From positions 3,348,001 through 3,412,000 of the forward strand of contig NC_014844.1 of the NCBI RefSeq assembly GCF_000176915.2: 64,000 nucleotides of DNA, in the 5' to 3' direction. This stretch comes from Pseudodesulfovibrio aespoeensis Aspo-2. GTDB taxonomy: Bacteria > Desulfobacterota > Desulfovibrionia > Desulfovibrionales > Desulfovibrionaceae. Each line of letters opens with the position of its first letter. Position 1 is the stretch's first letter. A model generated the notes under the pieces. It saw only the letters and a program-made list of their open reading frames with translations, was not told the DNA's origin and searched no databases. The position numbers were made by a program, and so were the translations under genes. Of this stretch, positions 62,712-64,000 are shown one piece after another.

Positions 62712-63281
62712 CTATCCTTGGGCTATGCGCCTGATTCCAGAAATGAAAGCCTGAAAGCTCCTGGACATATTGGCATTCGGCTCAAGGGATAGTTCTTGCC
62801 CGATGAGAGAAGATCCGCTCTTCTTCATGTAGTTTGGGACAAGTTTCTTCAACTCTGTGGCCGGAGACCCAAGCTTGTCCGGCTCTGAGAATTTTGCCTT
62901 GCTTTGGTTCTTGACCAATTTGGGCTTATGGAACGCAGCAGCAACAGCAGCGAGGTCCCCAATGTACCATGACTCCAATTCCCGGCAGACTATACGGATC
63001 AACGAGGCTTGCCTGCCTGACTGTTCACACAGATTGACCAGGTGCTGTTTGATCGTTTTGCAGTCGCCGCTGTCCTGGTCCCGCAGTATAACAAAAAGGT
63101 CATCTGGATAATTCCAGCTTCTGAGTTTTCTCGGAAGAGATTTTTCCAGGTGCTGCTTTCCGTCGTGGGAGATGAAAAGGTAGTCTCGTCCCTCCAGGGA
63201 GCCCGGCAAAAGGCGAGGAAGTAATCCTTTCAGACAGCGGACCATGGACTCTTCTTCGAGCATGAATATGAGCCGGGCCAT
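62712..63281 (-). CDS. DUF4276-family protein (Toprim-like)
   Basis: A 189-residue protein. It has an N-terminal acidic LIFMLEEESMVRCLKGLLPR, the conserved FISHDGKQHLEKSLPRKLR, the acidic pair FVILRDQDSGDCKTIKQ (DxD-like) and RIVCRELESWYIGDL. The Glu plus Asp-x-Asp arrangement is that of Toprim-type metal sites, which makes a nuclease or effector role plausible. The ATG at 63281 shares one base with the stop of the ATPase gene (TGATG), so the two proteins are translated together. GC content is lower than in the neighbouring core genes, which suggests transfer. Confidence 0.8.
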   Translation of the reverse strand: MARLIFMLEEESMVRCLKGLLPRLLPGSLEGRDYLFISHDGKQHLEKSLPRKLRSWNYPDDLFVILRDQDSGDCKTIKQHLVNLCEQSGRQASLIRIVCRELESWYIGDLAAVAAAFHKPKLVKNQSKAKFSEPDKLGSPATELKKLVPNYMKKSGSSLIGQELSLEPNANMSRSFQAFISGIRRIAQG

Positions 63282-64000
63282 CAGATATCCGTCCTGAATA
63301 AGCCTTCTTTCCAAAGATAACCGGGGAGATCTCCTTCTTCAACGAGCTTCACCAACTGCTCGATTTCCCCGGCTTTGAAAACCGTGGTGACTCCCTCGTT
63401 CTTCTCAAGCCAGAAGATGCTGGCAAGCGGGACCGCGTTGAGAAAATCCGGAGAGTGGGTTGTCACGAACACTTGCCCACCTCTCCGGGCATATTCTTCA
63501 AACTCCTCGGCAAGTTCACCAAGAAGCATCGGGTAGAGCTGGTTCTCCGGTTCTTCCACACACAGGAGCGGGTGCGGCTTTGGATCATAGAGCAACACGA
63601 GGTACGCAAACATCTTGATGGTGCCGTCGGAAACGTAGCGATCCACAAAAGGGTCGGCGAATGAGCCATCTTGAAATTTGAGGACAATTCTTCCGTCAGG
63701 CGTATCCGTCGCTTCAACATTTTTGATTCCGGGGACACGTTCGCGCATTTTGCCAAGTATGCGCGAGAATACATCAGGATGATTGTCGTAAATATGCTGT
63801 GCAACCAGCTGAAGGTTGTCGCCGGTTGTGGAAAGATGTTCGGCAACGCCTGCATCCTTGCTGCCGCGAGCATCATTTATGTGAAAATTCGAAACATGCC
63901 AGCTTTCGATCAATTGCCGGAAGGCGCTTGCGGCTTTGAACCTCTGGAACTGACCTACGCCTTTGATGGCTAAAATATCCGGGGCTTCAAGTTGCTCCCA
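63281..64000 (-). CDS. AAA (ABC-like) ATPase, C-terminal part (cut by window edge)
   Basis: The reading frame is open to the right edge and 239 residues are visible. They match the C-terminal part of COG4637/AAA_21-type predicted ATPases: an insertion with RQLIESWHVSNFHI, the signature-like stretch DRYVSDGTIKMFAYLVLLYD, Walker B LLCVEEPENQLYP and the H-loop VFVTTHSPDFLNAV. The Walker A loop must lie beyond the edge. Such ATPases often pair with a nuclease-like partner in phage defence. Here the partner is the DUF4276 gene that starts on this gene's stop codon. Codon use differs from the core genes to the left. Confidence 0.85.
   Translation of the reverse strand, partial: WEQLEAPDILAIKGVGQFQRFKAASAFRQLIESWHVSNFHINDARGSKDAGVAEHLSTTGDNLQLVAQHIYDNHPDVFSRILGKMRERVPGIKNVEATDTPDGRIVLKFQDGSFADPFVDRYVSDGTIKMFAYLVLLYDPKPHPLLCVEEPENQLYPMLLGELAEEFEEYARRGGQVFVTTHSPDFLNAVPLASIFWLEKNEGVTTVFKAGEIEQLVKLVEEGDLPGYLWKEGLFRTDI

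Overview
The window looks like a chromosomal segment of a GC-rich, strictly anaerobic deltaproteobacterium of the Desulfovibrio/Pseudodesulfovibrio type. This is inferred from gene families and gene order, not from a search. The pointers are an ATP synthase split into two loci (F1 plus two b-type subunits in one; a, c and accessory subunits beside rex in the other), B12-dependent enzymes (class II ribonucleotide reductase, short MetH), an mreBCD-mrdA-rodA-bactofilin run leading into the atp genes, and many signalling genes (PAS kinase, CheR, PilZ, HD-GYP). No tRNA, rRNA or CRISPR array was seen.

Layout. 1-970: end of an IS110-family transposase, then a structured interspersed repeat. 971-9.3 kb: nrdJ, a low-GC membrane-protein gene beside a kinase remnant, a PAS sensor kinase, a methyltransferase and an aminotransferase. 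9.3-16.5 kb, minus strand: tyrS, ymdB-like, cheR, rny, a 6S RNA, zapA, a zapB-like gene and glmU. 16.7-28.4 kb, minus strand: atpC-D-G-A-H-F-F', bactofilin, rodA, mrdA, mreD, mreC, mreB. 28.6-30.4 kb: radical SAM gene, ogt and a second copy of the repeat. 30.4-33 kb, minus strand: atpZ, atpI, atpB, atpE and rex. 33.3-38.6 kb, minus strand: zinc-ribbon DUF3426 protein, hpt, acetyltransferase, thioredoxin-like lipoprotein, metH. 39-46.6 kb, plus strand: rpoH-type sigma factor, TPR lipoprotein, second lipoprotein, coiled-coil protein, rpiB, tkt, glpX. 46.8-51.1 kb, plus strand: a tightly overlapping operon of unassigned function (small membrane protein, kinase-like/methyltransferase fusion, membrane sulfatase-fold protein, transglutaminase-like protein). 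51.2-62.7 kb: PilZ, RsmB, copper ATPase, cysC, a hypothetical gene, a helicase-exonuclease fusion, an HD-GYP regulator and an ATP-grasp gene. 62.7-64 kb: an ATPase/DUF4276 pair cut by the right edge.

The most interesting points are as follows. (1) A roughly 280-300 bp structured repeat lies just after the stop codons of two unrelated genes. Its central stem differs completely in sequence between the copies but stays perfectly complementary, while the loop is conserved. (2) Rex-like operators lie before both atp operons and before rex. (3) A 6S RNA sits between zapA and rny. (4) One polypeptide fuses an MrfA-like helicase to a DEDD exonuclease domain. (5) The 46.8-51.1 kb operon may be an unnamed envelope-modification system. 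(6) The ATPase plus DUF4276 pair at the right edge resembles ATPase-Toprim defence modules.
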